Below are positions 1 through 7,135 of a DNA stretch of 13,882 nucleotides, piece by piece. This stretch comes from Alphaproteobacteria bacterium (GTDB lineage Bacteria > Pseudomonadota > Alphaproteobacteria > JAJTHO01): contig JAJTHO010000044.1 in the NCBI GenBank assembly GCA_021297975.1, forward strand, positions 1-13,882, in the 5' to 3' direction. Each line of letters opens with the position of its first letter. The stretch's first letter is position 1. The position numbers and the translations under genes are program-made. The notes below the pieces were generated by a model. That model saw only the letters and a program-made list of their open reading frames with translations, did not search any database and was not told the origin of the DNA.

Positions 1-43
1 CTAGACGCGGCGCGGGAATGTATGCTATCCGTTGCGAAATAAT

Positions 44-52
44 AAGGGAGAG
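44..52 (+). promoter_or_regulatory. Ribosome binding site deciding the yejA-like start
   Basis: The purine-rich string AAGGGAGAG ends 4 bases before a GTG at 57. It supports GTG 57 rather than the in-frame ATG at 18, which has no comparable site within the bases visible. The protein from GTG 57 begins directly with a classical signal peptide. Confidence 0.7.
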
Positions 53-56
53 AACA

Positions 57-1835
57 GTGCGTCTAGTTGGTTGGTGGCTTTTTTCCCTGCTTCTTTTGAA
101 TGTATCTCCTTCCTTTGCTCAATCGTTTACGCATGGCCTTTCTATGCATGGGGATTTGAAATACCCGGCATCTTTTAAAAATTTCGCCTATGTCAACCCC
201 GATGCGCCGAAGCGCGGGGAACTGGTACAGGCCAATTTAGGCACTTATGATTCGTTGAATCCTTTTATTGTGCGCGGTGTTCCGGCGGCGGGCGTGGGTC
301 TATTGTTTGATACCCTAATGGTGCAAAGCCAGGACGAGCCTTTTTCGGCGTATGGTCTATTGGCTGAGGCTGTGCGCACGGATGCGGCGCGCACGTTTGT
401 GGAATTTCGCTTGCGCGCTGAGGCAAAATTTCACGATGGCAGCCCGGTTCGGGTCGAAGATGTTTTATGGACATTTAAAACGCTGCGTGATCAAGGGCGG
501 CCATCGTATCGCTCGTATTATGCCAACGTGGAAAAAGCGTCTAAGGTGGATGAGCGTACGGTGCGTTTCGATTTTAAGCCGGGCGTAAACCGCGAATTAC
601 CCTTGATTCTGGGGCAAATGCCGGTGCTGTCTGAGGCGTTTTATCAGGTCGCCGGGTTTGATAAAGTAAGCTTAGAGACGCCGCTTGGGAGCGGCCCTTA
701 TCGGGTTGTCGGCTTGCAGCCGGGGCGCAGCATAACGTTAGAGCGCGCTGAAGATTACTGGGGCAAAGATTTGCCCGTCAACAAGGGACTGTATAATTTT
801 GCAAAGATTCGCTTCGATTATTATCGCGATTCATCGGTAGTTTTGGAGGCGTTTAAGGCCGGACAATACGATTTTCGCATTGAAAATATCGCGAAAAATT
901 GGGCAACAGCCTATGATATTCCGGCGGTAAAATCCGGCAAAATCATCAAAGAAGAAATCAAACACAGCAATGTTGTTGGAATGCAGGGGTTCTTTTTTAA
1001 TCTGCGCAAGCCGCTGTTTAGTGATATTAAGGTGCGTGAGGCGCTGAATCTTGCATTCGATTTTGAAACGGCGAACCGCACGCTTTTTTATGGGATTTAT
1101 ACCCGCAGCCACAGCTATTTCAACAATTCTGAACTCGCCGTTAAAGGCATTCCAGAAGGCGAGGAGCTTAAGCTTTTAGAGCCGTTTCGTGATCAGTTGC
1201 CCCGTGATTTGTTTTCGCAATCTTTTCGCTTGCCGGAAAGTAAATCTGCATCGCAGTTGCGGCTAAATTTGAAGCGCGCAGCCGATTTGCTGAGTGCTGC
1301 GGGCTGGACGGTTAAAGACGGCGCGTTAAAAAATGCGAAAGATGAGTCGTTTGCTTTTGAAATTCTTGTCGAAGATCCTACTTTTGAGCGGGTGACAGCG
1401 CCCTTTATTCAAAACTTGGAACGCCTAGGCATTAAAGCAACCGTCCGCACTATCGATGCCGTTCAATACCAAGGGCGTATGGATAAATACGAATTTGACA
1501 TGATTATCGGCACTTTTGGCCAGTCAATTTCCCCAGGAAATGAGCAGCGCAGCTACTGGACATCTAAGGAAGCGGATGTTGTTGGCGGAAACAACATTTT
1601 GGGTGTTAAAAACCCAGTTGTGGATGCATTGGTTGAGAAAATCGTGGCCGCGCCGGACAGAAAAAGCTTAGTTACTGCCGTTCATGCGCTTGACCGCGTA
1701 CTTCTATGGAATCATTATGTTATTCCACATTGGCATACCAGCGGCTGGCGTGTTGTATATTGGGATAAATTTGGCAAGCCAACCACTCGGCCAGAATATG
1801 GCATGGGCTTTCCCGATACGTGGTGGATGAAATAA
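57..1835 (+). CDS. yejA: YejA-like periplasmic solute-binding protein of an oligopeptide ABC importer
   Basis: Family 5 extracellular solute-binding protein that delivers peptides, or peptide-like compounds such as microcin C in E. coli, to the YejBEF importer. The start is taken at GTG 57, giving 592 residues; the frame is also open from ATG 18. Residues 1-21 form a signal peptide: Arg near the start, a hydrophobic LFSLLLL core, and a likely cut after Ser-Phe-Ala. The mature N-terminus (HGLSMHGDLKYP, then YVNPDAPKRGE) is the YejA hallmark. The SBP_bac_5 fold occupies most of the rest, and about 590 residues is usual for YejA. yejB follows after 50 bp on the same strand, so a shared transcript is likely. 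The subfamily assignment is strong, but the substrate is not shown by the sequence. Confidence 0.9.
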   Translation: MRLVGWWLFSLLLLNVSPSFAQSFTHGLSMHGDLKYPASFKNFAYVNPDAPKRGELVQANLGTYDSLNPFIVRGVPAAGVGLLFDTLMVQSQDEPFSAYGLLAEAVRTDAARTFVEFRLRAEAKFHDGSPVRVEDVLWTFKTLRDQGRPSYRSYYANVEKASKVDERTVRFDFKPGVNRELPLILGQMPVLSEAFYQVAGFDKVSLETPLGSGPYRVVGLQPGRSITLERAEDYWGKDLPVNKGLYNFAKIRFDYYRDSSVVLEAFKAGQYDFRIENIAKNWATAYDIPAVKSGKIIKEEIKHSNVVGMQGFFFNLRKPLFSDIKVREALNLAFDFETANRTLFYGIYTRSHSYFNNSELAVKGIPEGEELKLLEPFRDQLPRDLFSQSFRLPESKSASQLRLNLKRAADLLSAAGWTVKDGALKNAKDESFAFEILVEDPTFERVTAPFIQNLERLGIKATVRTIDAVQYQGRMDKYEFDMIIGTFGQSISPGNEQRSYWTSKEADVVGGNNILGVKNPVVDALVEKIVAAPDRKSLVTAVHALDRVLLWNHYVIPHWHTSGWRVVYWDKFGKPTTRPEYGMGFPDTWWMK

Positions 1836-1841
1836 GTCATT

Positions 1842-1862
1842 GTATAACATAATATATTATAC
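1842..1862. repeat. 21-bp near-perfect AT-rich palindrome between yejA and yejB
   Basis: The left arm GTATAACATA (1842-1851) and right arm TATATTATAC (1853-1862) flank a single central A. Nine of ten positions pair; the one mismatch is C1848 against A1856. It lies 7 bp past the yejA stop and 23 bp before the yejB ATG. It is too AT-rich and lacks the GC stem of an intrinsic terminator. It could be a dimeric repressor operator, a -10-rich internal promoter region, or a weak mRNA hairpin that separates the expression of binding protein and permease. The structure is seen directly; the role is inference. Confidence 0.5.
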
Positions 1863-1885
1863 CATATCGGCCAAGGGCGTGTAAC

Positions 1886-2959
1886 ATGTTACAATATATC
1901 ATACGTCGCTTGTTGCTGCTAATTCCTACTTTATTAGGCATTCTTTTTCTTAATTTTGTTATTATTCAAGCCGCACCGGGGGGGCCCGTAGAGCAAATAA
2001 TCTCGCAATCGAGGGCGCAATCGGCTGGCGCATTAGCGAGAGTGAGTGGCGGCGGCAGTGAAACGATGGCCAGCAGCGCCGCTATCCCCGAAGCCGCACG
2101 GGTTGATGATGAGCTGCGCGCCCAACTGACAAAGCAATTCGGCTTTGATAAGCCTTGGTATGAGCGGTTTTTCACGATGCTGGTTAACTACCTGTCCTTT
2201 GATTTTGGCAGCTCGTATTATAAAGACAGGCCGGTGTTGGATTTAGTGGCGGAAAAAATGCCCGTTTCCATAAGTTTGGGGCTGTGGAGCACCCTTATCA
2301 TCTACTTAATTTCCATCCCCTTAGGCATTCGAAAAGCGCGTCAGCGTGGCACAGCATTTGATCGCCACACGACAACGGCGATCGTGATTGGCTATGCCGT
2401 ACCCGGCTATTTGTTTGCGATTTTACTGATTATATTATTTGCAGGGGGCAGTTATTGGAGCGTGTTTCCGCTGCGCGGGCTTGCCTCACCGGATTCGGCA
2501 TCTTGGCCTTGGGATGAGCGGCTTGTGGACTATTTGTGGCATCTGGTGTTGCCCATTGCGGCGCTGTCAATAAGCGGTTTTGCAACGCTAACACTGCTAA
2601 CCCGCAATGCGTTTCTTGATGAGATGAGCAAGCAATACACACTGCTGGCGGCGGCTAAGGGATGCTCGCCAAAGCGCGTGTTGTACGGCCATGTGTTTCG
2701 CAACGCGATGCTGCTGATTATTGCGGGATTCCCGGCGGTTCTTATTGGAATGCTGTTTACCGGATCGGTGCTGATTGAGGTGATTTTTTCCCTTGATGGG
2801 CTGGGCTTGTTGGGCTTTGAAGCGGCGGTAAACCGCGACTATCCCGTTGTGTTTGCAACCCTGTACATCTTTACGCTGATGGGATTAATCCTCGGTGTCA
2901 TTACCGATGTGGTGTACACACTGGTTGACCCGAGGATTACCTTTGATGGGCGTAAATAA
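1886..2959 (+). CDS. yejB: YejB-like inner-membrane permease of a peptide ABC importer
   Basis: One of the two membrane-spanning subunits of the Yej-type importer. The 357 residues match the family length of about 360. TM1 covers residues 9-29. It is followed by the long periplasmic insertion characteristic of YejB (about 30-120, opening with PGGPVEQIISQ). The BPD_transp_1 domain covers about 125-345 with five further hydrophobic segments. The cytoplasmic EAA loop that contacts the ATPase is at about 255-273 (AAAKGCSPKRVLYGH). The start is ATG 1886, with a weak AAGG Shine-Dalgarno at 1873. The expected next genes yejE (second permease) and yejF (double ATPase) are absent: the stop is followed after 1 bp by the end of the oppositely oriented hflC. 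The importer must take these subunits from elsewhere in the genome or be incomplete. Confidence 0.9.
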   Translation: MLQYIIRRLLLLIPTLLGILFLNFVIIQAAPGGPVEQIISQSRAQSAGALARVSGGGSETMASSAAIPEAARVDDELRAQLTKQFGFDKPWYERFFTMLVNYLSFDFGSSYYKDRPVLDLVAEKMPVSISLGLWSTLIIYLISIPLGIRKARQRGTAFDRHTTTAIVIGYAVPGYLFAILLIILFAGGSYWSVFPLRGLASPDSASWPWDERLVDYLWHLVLPIAALSISGFATLTLLTRNAFLDEMSKQYTLLAAAKGCSPKRVLYGHVFRNAMLLIIAGFPAVLIGMLFTGSVLIEVIFSLDGLGLLGFEAAVNRDYPVVFATLYIFTLMGLILGVITDVVYTLVDPRITFDGRK

Positions 2960-2960
2960 T

Positions 2961-3833
2961 TTAACGCTTGCCTTCGTTTAACACATCCAAAAAGGTTGAA
3001 TCCGGACTCATCACAAATGTTGATGTGTTGCCGCCCTGTGCCGCAAAGGTGGTGCGGTAGGCCTCAAGGCTGCGGTAAAATTCATAGAATTTTGGATCGG
3101 CGTTAAAGGCATCGGCGTAGATTTTGATAGCTGTTGCATCGCCTTGGCCGCGCAGGGTTTGGGCTTCGCGCTCAGCGTTCGATAGCAGCACGGTGCGCTG
3201 GCGATCCGCATCAGCACGCTTTTCCTGGGCGTCTTTATCACCCAGTGCGCGGGTTTCGCTGGCCACACGAACCCGGTCGGAAATCATCCGCTTATAGATG
3301 GATTCCAAGTTTTGATCCGGAAAATCAGCCTGACGAATGCGCACATAGAGAATCTCTACACCAAAGTTTTGTACCTCTTTGTTAAGAGAATCCGTGATGT
3401 TTTGCATGATTTCAACACGCTTTTCAGAGAGCATATCGGCCAGTGGACGATTGCCGAGAACATCGCGAACAATTTCTTGCAAGCGGCTGGTTATGCCAAC
3501 AGCAGCGCGGCTTGTGTCGCGATAATTCTTGAAGAAAACCAACGGGTCGGTAATGCGGTAATAGGTAAAGAAATCAACCAAAATACGGTTACCAACAAGT
3601 GTTATCTCAACCTTATTTGCCGTGTCGATACCAATTGCCACTTTGGGATATTTCACCACGTTTTGGAAAAAGGGGATTTTTGCCTTAAGTCCCGGTTCTT
3701 GATAGGTTTTTATGAAGCGGCCAAATTGAAACACCATGGCTTGCTCACGCTCAGCCACAATGAAAAAGCTTTGCGCCATAAGAATCAGCACAGCCATTAT
3801 AGCGCCAACAAGGAACATCGGGTTCTTAGTCAT
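2961..3833 (-). CDS. hflC: HflC, SPFH/band-7 membrane protein of the HflKC complex
   Basis: Partner of HflK in the large inner-membrane HflKC assembly that surrounds and modulates the FtsH AAA protease in E. coli. The 290 residues are somewhat shorter than E. coli HflC (334). One N-terminal membrane segment covers residues 6-27. The SPFH/band-7 domain follows directly (VAEREQAMVFQFGR at about 27-40, through about 190), and then a charged helical stretch rich in Ala, Glu and Arg, of the coiled-coil kind seen in the family. The start ATG is at 3833 with TGAGGA on the minus strand (3848-3843), 9 bases upstream. The gene lies 19 bp after hflK, so the two are co-transcribed. Its stop is separated by 1 bp from that of the convergent yejB. 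No degP/degQ-type protease gene follows. Confidence 0.95.
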   Translation of the reverse strand: MTKNPMFLVGAIMAVLILMAQSFFIVAEREQAMVFQFGRFIKTYQEPGLKAKIPFFQNVVKYPKVAIGIDTANKVEITLVGNRILVDFFTYYRITDPLVFFKNYRDTSRAAVGITSRLQEIVRDVLGNRPLADMLSEKRVEIMQNITDSLNKEVQNFGVEILYVRIRQADFPDQNLESIYKRMISDRVRVASETRALGDKDAQEKRADADRQRTVLLSNAEREAQTLRGQGDATAIKIYADAFNADPKFYEFYRSLEAYRTTFAAQGGNTSTFVMSPDSTFLDVLNEGKR

Positions 3834-3842
3834 GATGGTATA

Positions 3843-3848
3843 TCCTCA
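3843..3848 (-). promoter_or_regulatory. Ribosome binding site of hflC
   Basis: TGAGGA on the minus strand, 9 bases before the hflC ATG, lies within the 19-bp hflK-hflC gap. It supports independent initiation on a shared hflKC transcript. Confidence 0.6.
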
Positions 3849-3852
3849 GAAA

Positions 3853-5010
3853 TTATTGTTGTGCTGGCGCGGTGCGCGGCGCTGGTTGTGCTGAATTACC
3901 GGGAATGGGTAACGGTAAATAGGGGGCAAGCCCTTTTGCGCCGCTGTCGATGACGAGCTTATTTGCGCCGCCTAAAACCTTTTCCATCGTTTCCAGATAC
4001 ATCCGAGTTTTTGTTACGTCTTTATTGGCTTGATAGGCTTGATAGACGGAGGTGAAACGCTCCGCATCCCCTTTTGCTTGGTTGATGACTTTCTCGCGAT
4101 ATGCATCGGCCTCTTGGCGAACGGCAAGCGCTTGACCTTCGGCGCGCGGAATGATGCTCATCCGGTAGCCATCGGCTTCAATCCTAGCTTTCTGCGCTTC
4201 GTTTGTTGCGTTTTGCAAATCACGGTCGGCGTTTACCACTGGTACAGGGGGATTTGTCGCCTCAACGGAAACACCATCAATACGAATGCCCGATTGCAAT
4301 TGATTGAGGAGTTCTTGGGTGCGTGCTGCGGCAGCGCGGCTTAGCTCATTCAATTCACGGCGGTTCACATCAAAGGACTGCCGCCCAACGATTTCCCGCA
4401 TGGCGCTTTCAGCGGCGCGTTTTACTGCTGCTTCCGGCTCATCAACACGGAATAAAAAATCCCCGGCGTTGGCAATGTTCCATGTAACGCGGAAATCAAT
4501 ATCAATCAGGTTTTCATCACCCGTGACCATCAAGGACTCATCGGGAACATCCTGACGGGTTTGCTGATCACGGCCAGCAACGACATAGCCCACGGTGATA
4601 ATACGCTGGCGCGTTACGTCCATAACCACGGTTTGGCCAATCGGTGCTGGCCAGTGGTAGTGTAGGCCTTCTGTTGACGGCGCAGCAACGTTGCTCCATT
4701 TACCAAAGGTAAGCTCAACGCCTTGTTCGTTACTTTTAACTGTATAGATCCCGGTTGCTAACCAGAGCGCAACGCCTGCTGCTAGCAGCAATGGCGCTGT
4801 CTTTTTAAAATTAAAGCCATCCCCGCCGCCCATCATCCTGCGCAGTTGTTCTTGGCTTTTGCGCAGCATTTCATCAATATCGGGAGCATCAGGCGTATTG
4901 CCGCCACCGGGTCTGCGCGATCCGCCACCACCGAAACCGCCGCCACCACTGTTGCCACCGCTTGGTTTTTGACCCCAAGGATTATTGTTGTTGCCGTTAT
5001 CCCAAGCCAT
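3853..5010 (-). CDS. hflK: HflK, SPFH/band-7 membrane protein of the HflKC complex
   Basis: HflK pairs with HflC to form the FtsH-modulating membrane cage. The start is placed at ATG 5010 (385 residues, beginning MAWDNGNNNNPWG), because HflK proteins typically open with MAW and a Gly/Asn-rich stretch. The frame is open for 19 more codons to 5067, but that would run through the proposed promoter. A GA-rich Shine-Dalgarno (minus strand, 5027-5017) ends 6 bases upstream. Residues 5-65 are low complexity, mainly Gly, Asn and Pro. One membrane segment lies at about 72-90. The SPFH domain follows from about 92 (VKSNEQGVELTFG), then a charged helical region. The tail is rich in Pro and Ala. It heads a two-gene operon and is divergent from mrp across a 68-bp gap. 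Confidence 0.95.
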   Translation of the reverse strand: MAWDNGNNNNPWGQKPSGGNSGGGGFGGGGSRRPGGGNTPDAPDIDEMLRKSQEQLRRMMGGGDGFNFKKTAPLLLAAGVALWLATGIYTVKSNEQGVELTFGKWSNVAAPSTEGLHYHWPAPIGQTVVMDVTRQRIITVGYVVAGRDQQTRQDVPDESLMVTGDENLIDIDFRVTWNIANAGDFLFRVDEPEAAVKRAAESAMREIVGRQSFDVNRRELNELSRAAAARTQELLNQLQSGIRIDGVSVEATNPPVPVVNADRDLQNATNEAQKARIEADGYRMSIIPRAEGQALAVRQEADAYREKVINQAKGDAERFTSVYQAYQANKDVTKTRMYLETMEKVLGGANKLVIDSGAKGLAPYLPLPIPGNSAQPAPRTAPAQQ

Positions 5011-5033
5011 TTGATGCTCTCTCTCTTGACGTA

Positions 5034-5057
5034 ACGGTATATAAGTGTGGATACCGT
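5034..5057. repeat. Inverted repeat in the hflK/mrp divergent promoter region
   Basis: ACGGTAT (5034-5040) and ATACCGT (5051-5057) are perfect reverse complements separated by 10 bp, so the two half-site centres are about 17 bp apart. The dyad overlaps the proposed -10 box of hflK and sits 21 bp before the mrp start. That is the geometry expected of an operator able to affect both directions. No regulator is identifiable from the sequence. Confidence 0.4.
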
Positions 5058-5067
5058 GTTTTGCCAA
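5039..5067 (-). promoter_or_regulatory. Candidate sigma-70 promoter of hflKC
   Basis: On the minus strand, TTGGCA (5067-5062) is followed after exactly 17 bases by TTATAT (5044-5039). Both boxes are close to the sigma-70 consensus, and the -10 box lies about 28 bp before the hflK ATG. On the plus strand, TTGACG (5026-5031) could be a -35 box for mrp, but the -10 region near 5049-5055 (GGATACC) is poor. Confidence 0.4.
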
Positions 5068-5072
5068 GAGGA
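5066..5072 (+). promoter_or_regulatory. Ribosome binding site deciding the mrp start
   Basis: AAGAGGA ends 6 bases before ATG 5079. It rules out the upstream in-frame ATG at 4962, which lies inside hflK and encodes a sequence unlike Mrp. Confidence 0.65.
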
Positions 5073-5078
5073 ACTGTG

Positions 5079-6161
5079 ATGCCTGATGTTTTTAACCCTG
5101 ATTCTGTTAGGGCTTTTTTGTTGAGTCTTAAAAATCCCACGAGCGGCTTGCCCCTGCTTTTAGCCGAAAATATCAGCAGTGTTGTTGTGCGTGATGCGAT
5201 GGCGGGTTGTGTTTTGACGTTAGGAGATGGCGATAAAGCAGGCAGCGAATCACTGCGCAGGGCAGTTGAAACCGCACTTCTTAGTCTCAGTGGTGTACAA
5301 AAAGCACAGGTCATTTTAACATCTGAAGTTGCGGCCACTGATACCGCGCCGCCGCAACGCGCCGCACATAAGCGACCACCGGCGGCGGGAAAAATGGAAT
5401 TGCCGCAGCTGAAAAATATTATTGCCGTTGCTAGCGGCAAAGGCGGCGTGGGGAAATCCACCACGGCGGTGAACCTTGCGGCGGCATTCTTAAAACAAGG
5501 GCTGCGTGTGGGAATTTTGGATGCGGATATTTATGGCCCCTCGTTGCCGCGTTTGTTGAATCTGACCGAGCGTCCGCCGTATTTGGGGGATAAGAAAATG
5601 GCGCCGCTGGAAAAGCATGGACTGTTTTGCATGTCGCTGGGGCTTATGGTGGATGCGGAAAAGCCAGTTATCTGGCGGGGGCCGATGGTGATGGGGGCGA
5701 TTGAGCAGATGTTTCGCGATGTGGTCTGGCCGGAGCTGGATGTTTTGGTTGTGGATATGCCGCCGGGAACGGGGGATGCGCAGTTAACACTGGCGCAGCG
5801 TATACCGGTGACGGGGGCGGTGATTGTTTCAACGCCGCAAGACCTCGCGCTACTCGATGCGCGCAAGGGGCTGAAAATGTTTCAGCAAACGGGCGTGCCG
5901 GTGCTGGGCATTGTTGAGAACATGAGTTTTTACTGCTGTCCGCAATGCGGGCATCGCGCGGAAATATTCGGTCACGGCGGAGCGCGGGAGGAGGCAGGGC
6001 GGCTGGGGGTGCCGTTTTTAGGCGAGATACCGCTGCATCTTTCGATACGCGAAAGCAGCGATAACGGCTTGCCGATTGTTTTAGCAGAACCGGATTCAGC
6101 GTACGCGGCGGCGTATCGCGGGGTTGCAGGACTGCTGGCTCAGGCGTTTAGTAAGGCTTGA
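5079..6161 (+). CDS. mrp: Mrp/ApbC-family Fe-S cluster carrier ATPase
   Basis: P-loop NTPase of the Mrp/ApbC/NBP35 family, which carries Fe-S clusters to apo-proteins in the cytoplasm. From ATG 5079 it has 360 residues, the normal length. Residues 7-83 form the N-terminal MIP18/DUF59-like domain, recognisable by position and by the closing SGVQKAQVILTSE. An Ala/Pro-rich linker covers about 85-108. The ATPase domain starts near 113 with the deviant Walker A GKGGVGKS at 120-127, then DADIYGPSLPRLL at 148-160. The Walker B region VLVVDMPPGTGD is at 222-233. The CPxC cluster-binding cysteines are at 287 and 290, within the family context followed by FGHGG. A GTG codon immediately before the ATG is an alternative start. 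The gene is divergent from hflK, and its last 22 bp overlap thyX on the other strand. Confidence 0.93.
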   Translation: MPDVFNPDSVRAFLLSLKNPTSGLPLLLAENISSVVVRDAMAGCVLTLGDGDKAGSESLRRAVETALLSLSGVQKAQVILTSEVAATDTAPPQRAAHKRPPAAGKMELPQLKNIIAVASGKGGVGKSTTAVNLAAAFLKQGLRVGILDADIYGPSLPRLLNLTERPPYLGDKKMAPLEKHGLFCMSLGLMVDAEKPVIWRGPMVMGAIEQMFRDVVWPELDVLVVDMPPGTGDAQLTLAQRIPVTGAVIVSTPQDLALLDARKGLKMFQQTGVPVLGIVENMSFYCCPQCGHRAEIFGHGGAREEAGRLGVPFLGEIPLHLSIRESSDNGLPIVLAEPDSAYAAAYRGVAGLLAQAFSKA

Positions 6162-7066
6162 AGTTCGCTCCACTCGCGCTTACCAAGGCCGCTGGTTGCT
6201 TCGGTGATTGTCTCACCAGCGAGTTGTTTTTTGATAATTTGCCACGCGGTTGCGGAAAGCTGAACGCCGCCGAGGCGGTATTCTTTAAACGCGGCAAAAG
6301 CGGTCGGTACCCACTTTTGCAAAATATCAAGCAGCACATCGGCATACACGCGGATTTCATACTGCGCATGGCTATCCGCGCGCAGACGCACAAAATGAAA
6401 AAGATTGTGGAGGTCTATTTTCCAATACCACTGCGTGTAATAGTTTAACGTGAGGTTCATGCGGGCAAGCTCACGCGCAAGGCCATCTTTGGATGGGTCG
6501 AGCGGCTCGCCGTTCTCATCCTGGTTTAACATATCCGTATAGCTTTTATAGACATGCTCGGCGTCGGCTTTAAGCAGGGCAATCACCCGTGCATTCTCAT
6601 CAGGAGCGAGGATATTGCCGCGTCCTTGGCGGTTGCTGGCCGATTGCACCGCGAGTTGTTCGGGCGCGGGGATATAGAATTCTTTATCGAGCGTTGAATA
6701 GCGGGCGGAATATTCATTCACATTCGCCGTGCGGTGGCGAATCCACTGGCGCGCCACAAAAATCGGCAACTTAACGTGTAATTTTAACTCGCACATTTCA
6801 AACGGTGTCGAATGCCAATGCCGCATCAGGTATTGGATGAGGGCGGCATCGGTGGAGGCTTTTTTAGTGCCGCTTCCGTAAGAAACTCGTGCCGCCTGAA
6901 CAATCGCCGAGTCATCGCCCATGTAATCAATAACGCGAATAAAACCATGGTCTAAGAGTGGGTATGGCGTGTATAAAATATGTTCCATTGCCGCAACGGT
7001 TGCGCGGCGGGTTGTGTGTTGCTGTGCTCGCAAAGCTGCGAGTTCGGTGTTGTCTGCTACGCCCAT
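6140..7066 (-). CDS. thyX: ThyX, flavin-dependent thymidylate synthase
   Basis: Makes dTMP from dUMP using methylenetetrahydrofolate, FAD and NADPH. It releases tetrahydrofolate rather than dihydrofolate, so it needs no dihydrofolate reductase recycling. The ThyX signature RHRx7S is at residues 110-120 (RHRTANVNEYS), followed by ARYS. The segment LRADSHAQYEIR near the C-terminal third matches the conserved nucleotide-binding region. The N-terminal part (LLDHGFIRVIDYMGDD, then QAARVSYG) matches the longer alphaproteobacterial form of about 300 residues. The start is placed at ATG 7066 (308 residues). The frame is open 98 codons further upstream, but that part is Cys-rich, unlike ThyX, and antisense to the parvulin gene. 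AAGGGA on the minus strand (7078-7073) lies 6 bases upstream. The gene is convergent with mrp (22-bp overlap) and divergent from the parvulin gene. Confidence 0.96.
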   Translation of the reverse strand: MGVADNTELAALRAQQHTTRRATVAAMEHILYTPYPLLDHGFIRVIDYMGDDSAIVQAARVSYGSGTKKASTDAALIQYLMRHWHSTPFEMCELKLHVKLPIFVARQWIRHRTANVNEYSARYSTLDKEFYIPAPEQLAVQSASNRQGRGNILAPDENARVIALLKADAEHVYKSYTDMLNQDENGEPLDPSKDGLARELARMNLTLNYYTQWYWKIDLHNLFHFVRLRADSHAQYEIRVYADVLLDILQKWVPTAFAAFKEYRLGGVQLSATAWQIIKKQLAGETITEATSGLGKREWSELQALLNA

Positions 7067-7072
7067 AGTTTT

Positions 7073-7078
7073 TCCCTT
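7073..7078 (-). promoter_or_regulatory. Ribosome binding site deciding the thyX start
   Basis: AAGGGA on the minus strand lies 6 bases before ATG 7066. It fixes the start 98 codons inside the longer open frame. Confidence 0.7.
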
Positions 7079-7105
7079 GCCAGAACGTATAGGCGCCCTT
7101 ATGTG
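7077..7105 (+). promoter_or_regulatory. Possible promoter of the parvulin-argJ-mutT string
   Basis: TTGCCA (7077-7082) is followed after 17 bases by TATGTG (7100-7105). The -35 box is good and the -10 box is only fair. If used, transcription would begin near 7112, inside the following inverted repeat. The -35 box overlaps the thyX ribosome binding site on the other strand. No convincing thyX promoter was found in the same gap. Confidence 0.25.
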
Positions 7106-7126
7106 TTTTTTGAAACCAAAAAACAC
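7103..7126. repeat. Perfect 9-bp inverted repeat between thyX and the parvulin gene
   Basis: GTGTTTTTT (7103-7111) and AAAAAACAC (7118-7126) are exact reverse complements around a 6-base loop, GAAACC. The repeat ends 9 bp before the parvulin ATG and directly abuts its purine-rich Shine-Dalgarno (GAGAG, 7127-7131). No T-tract follows on either strand, so it is not a standard terminator. An operator or a leader hairpin next to the ribosome site are the main options. Confidence 0.5.
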
Positions 7127-7135
7127 GAGAGTCCT

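Noticed and set aside
18..56. ATG 18 as the yejA start
   Set aside because: It would add 13 charged residues before the signal peptide, whereas GTG 57 has a clear Shine-Dalgarno and gives a standard signal sequence.
2950..2967. Small hairpin at the yejB/hflC junction as a bidirectional terminator
   Set aside because: Only four GC-containing pairs followed by a mismatch and AT pairs, with no T-tract on either side.
3312..3953. 213-codon plus-strand open frame across the hflC/hflK junction
   Set aside because: It is antisense to two secure genes, its protein has no recognisable fold or family, and it has no ribosome site. It is a shadow of hflC and hflK.
4903..4965. Low-complexity repeat in the hflK 5' region
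   Set aside because: It is explained by the Gly/Asn-rich cytoplasmic N-terminus common to HflK proteins, not by a separate repeat element.
4962..5078. Upstream 39-codon extension of mrp
   Set aside because: It overlaps the hflK coding start and its promoter region, and encodes a sequence unlike Mrp. ATG 5079 has its own ribosome site.
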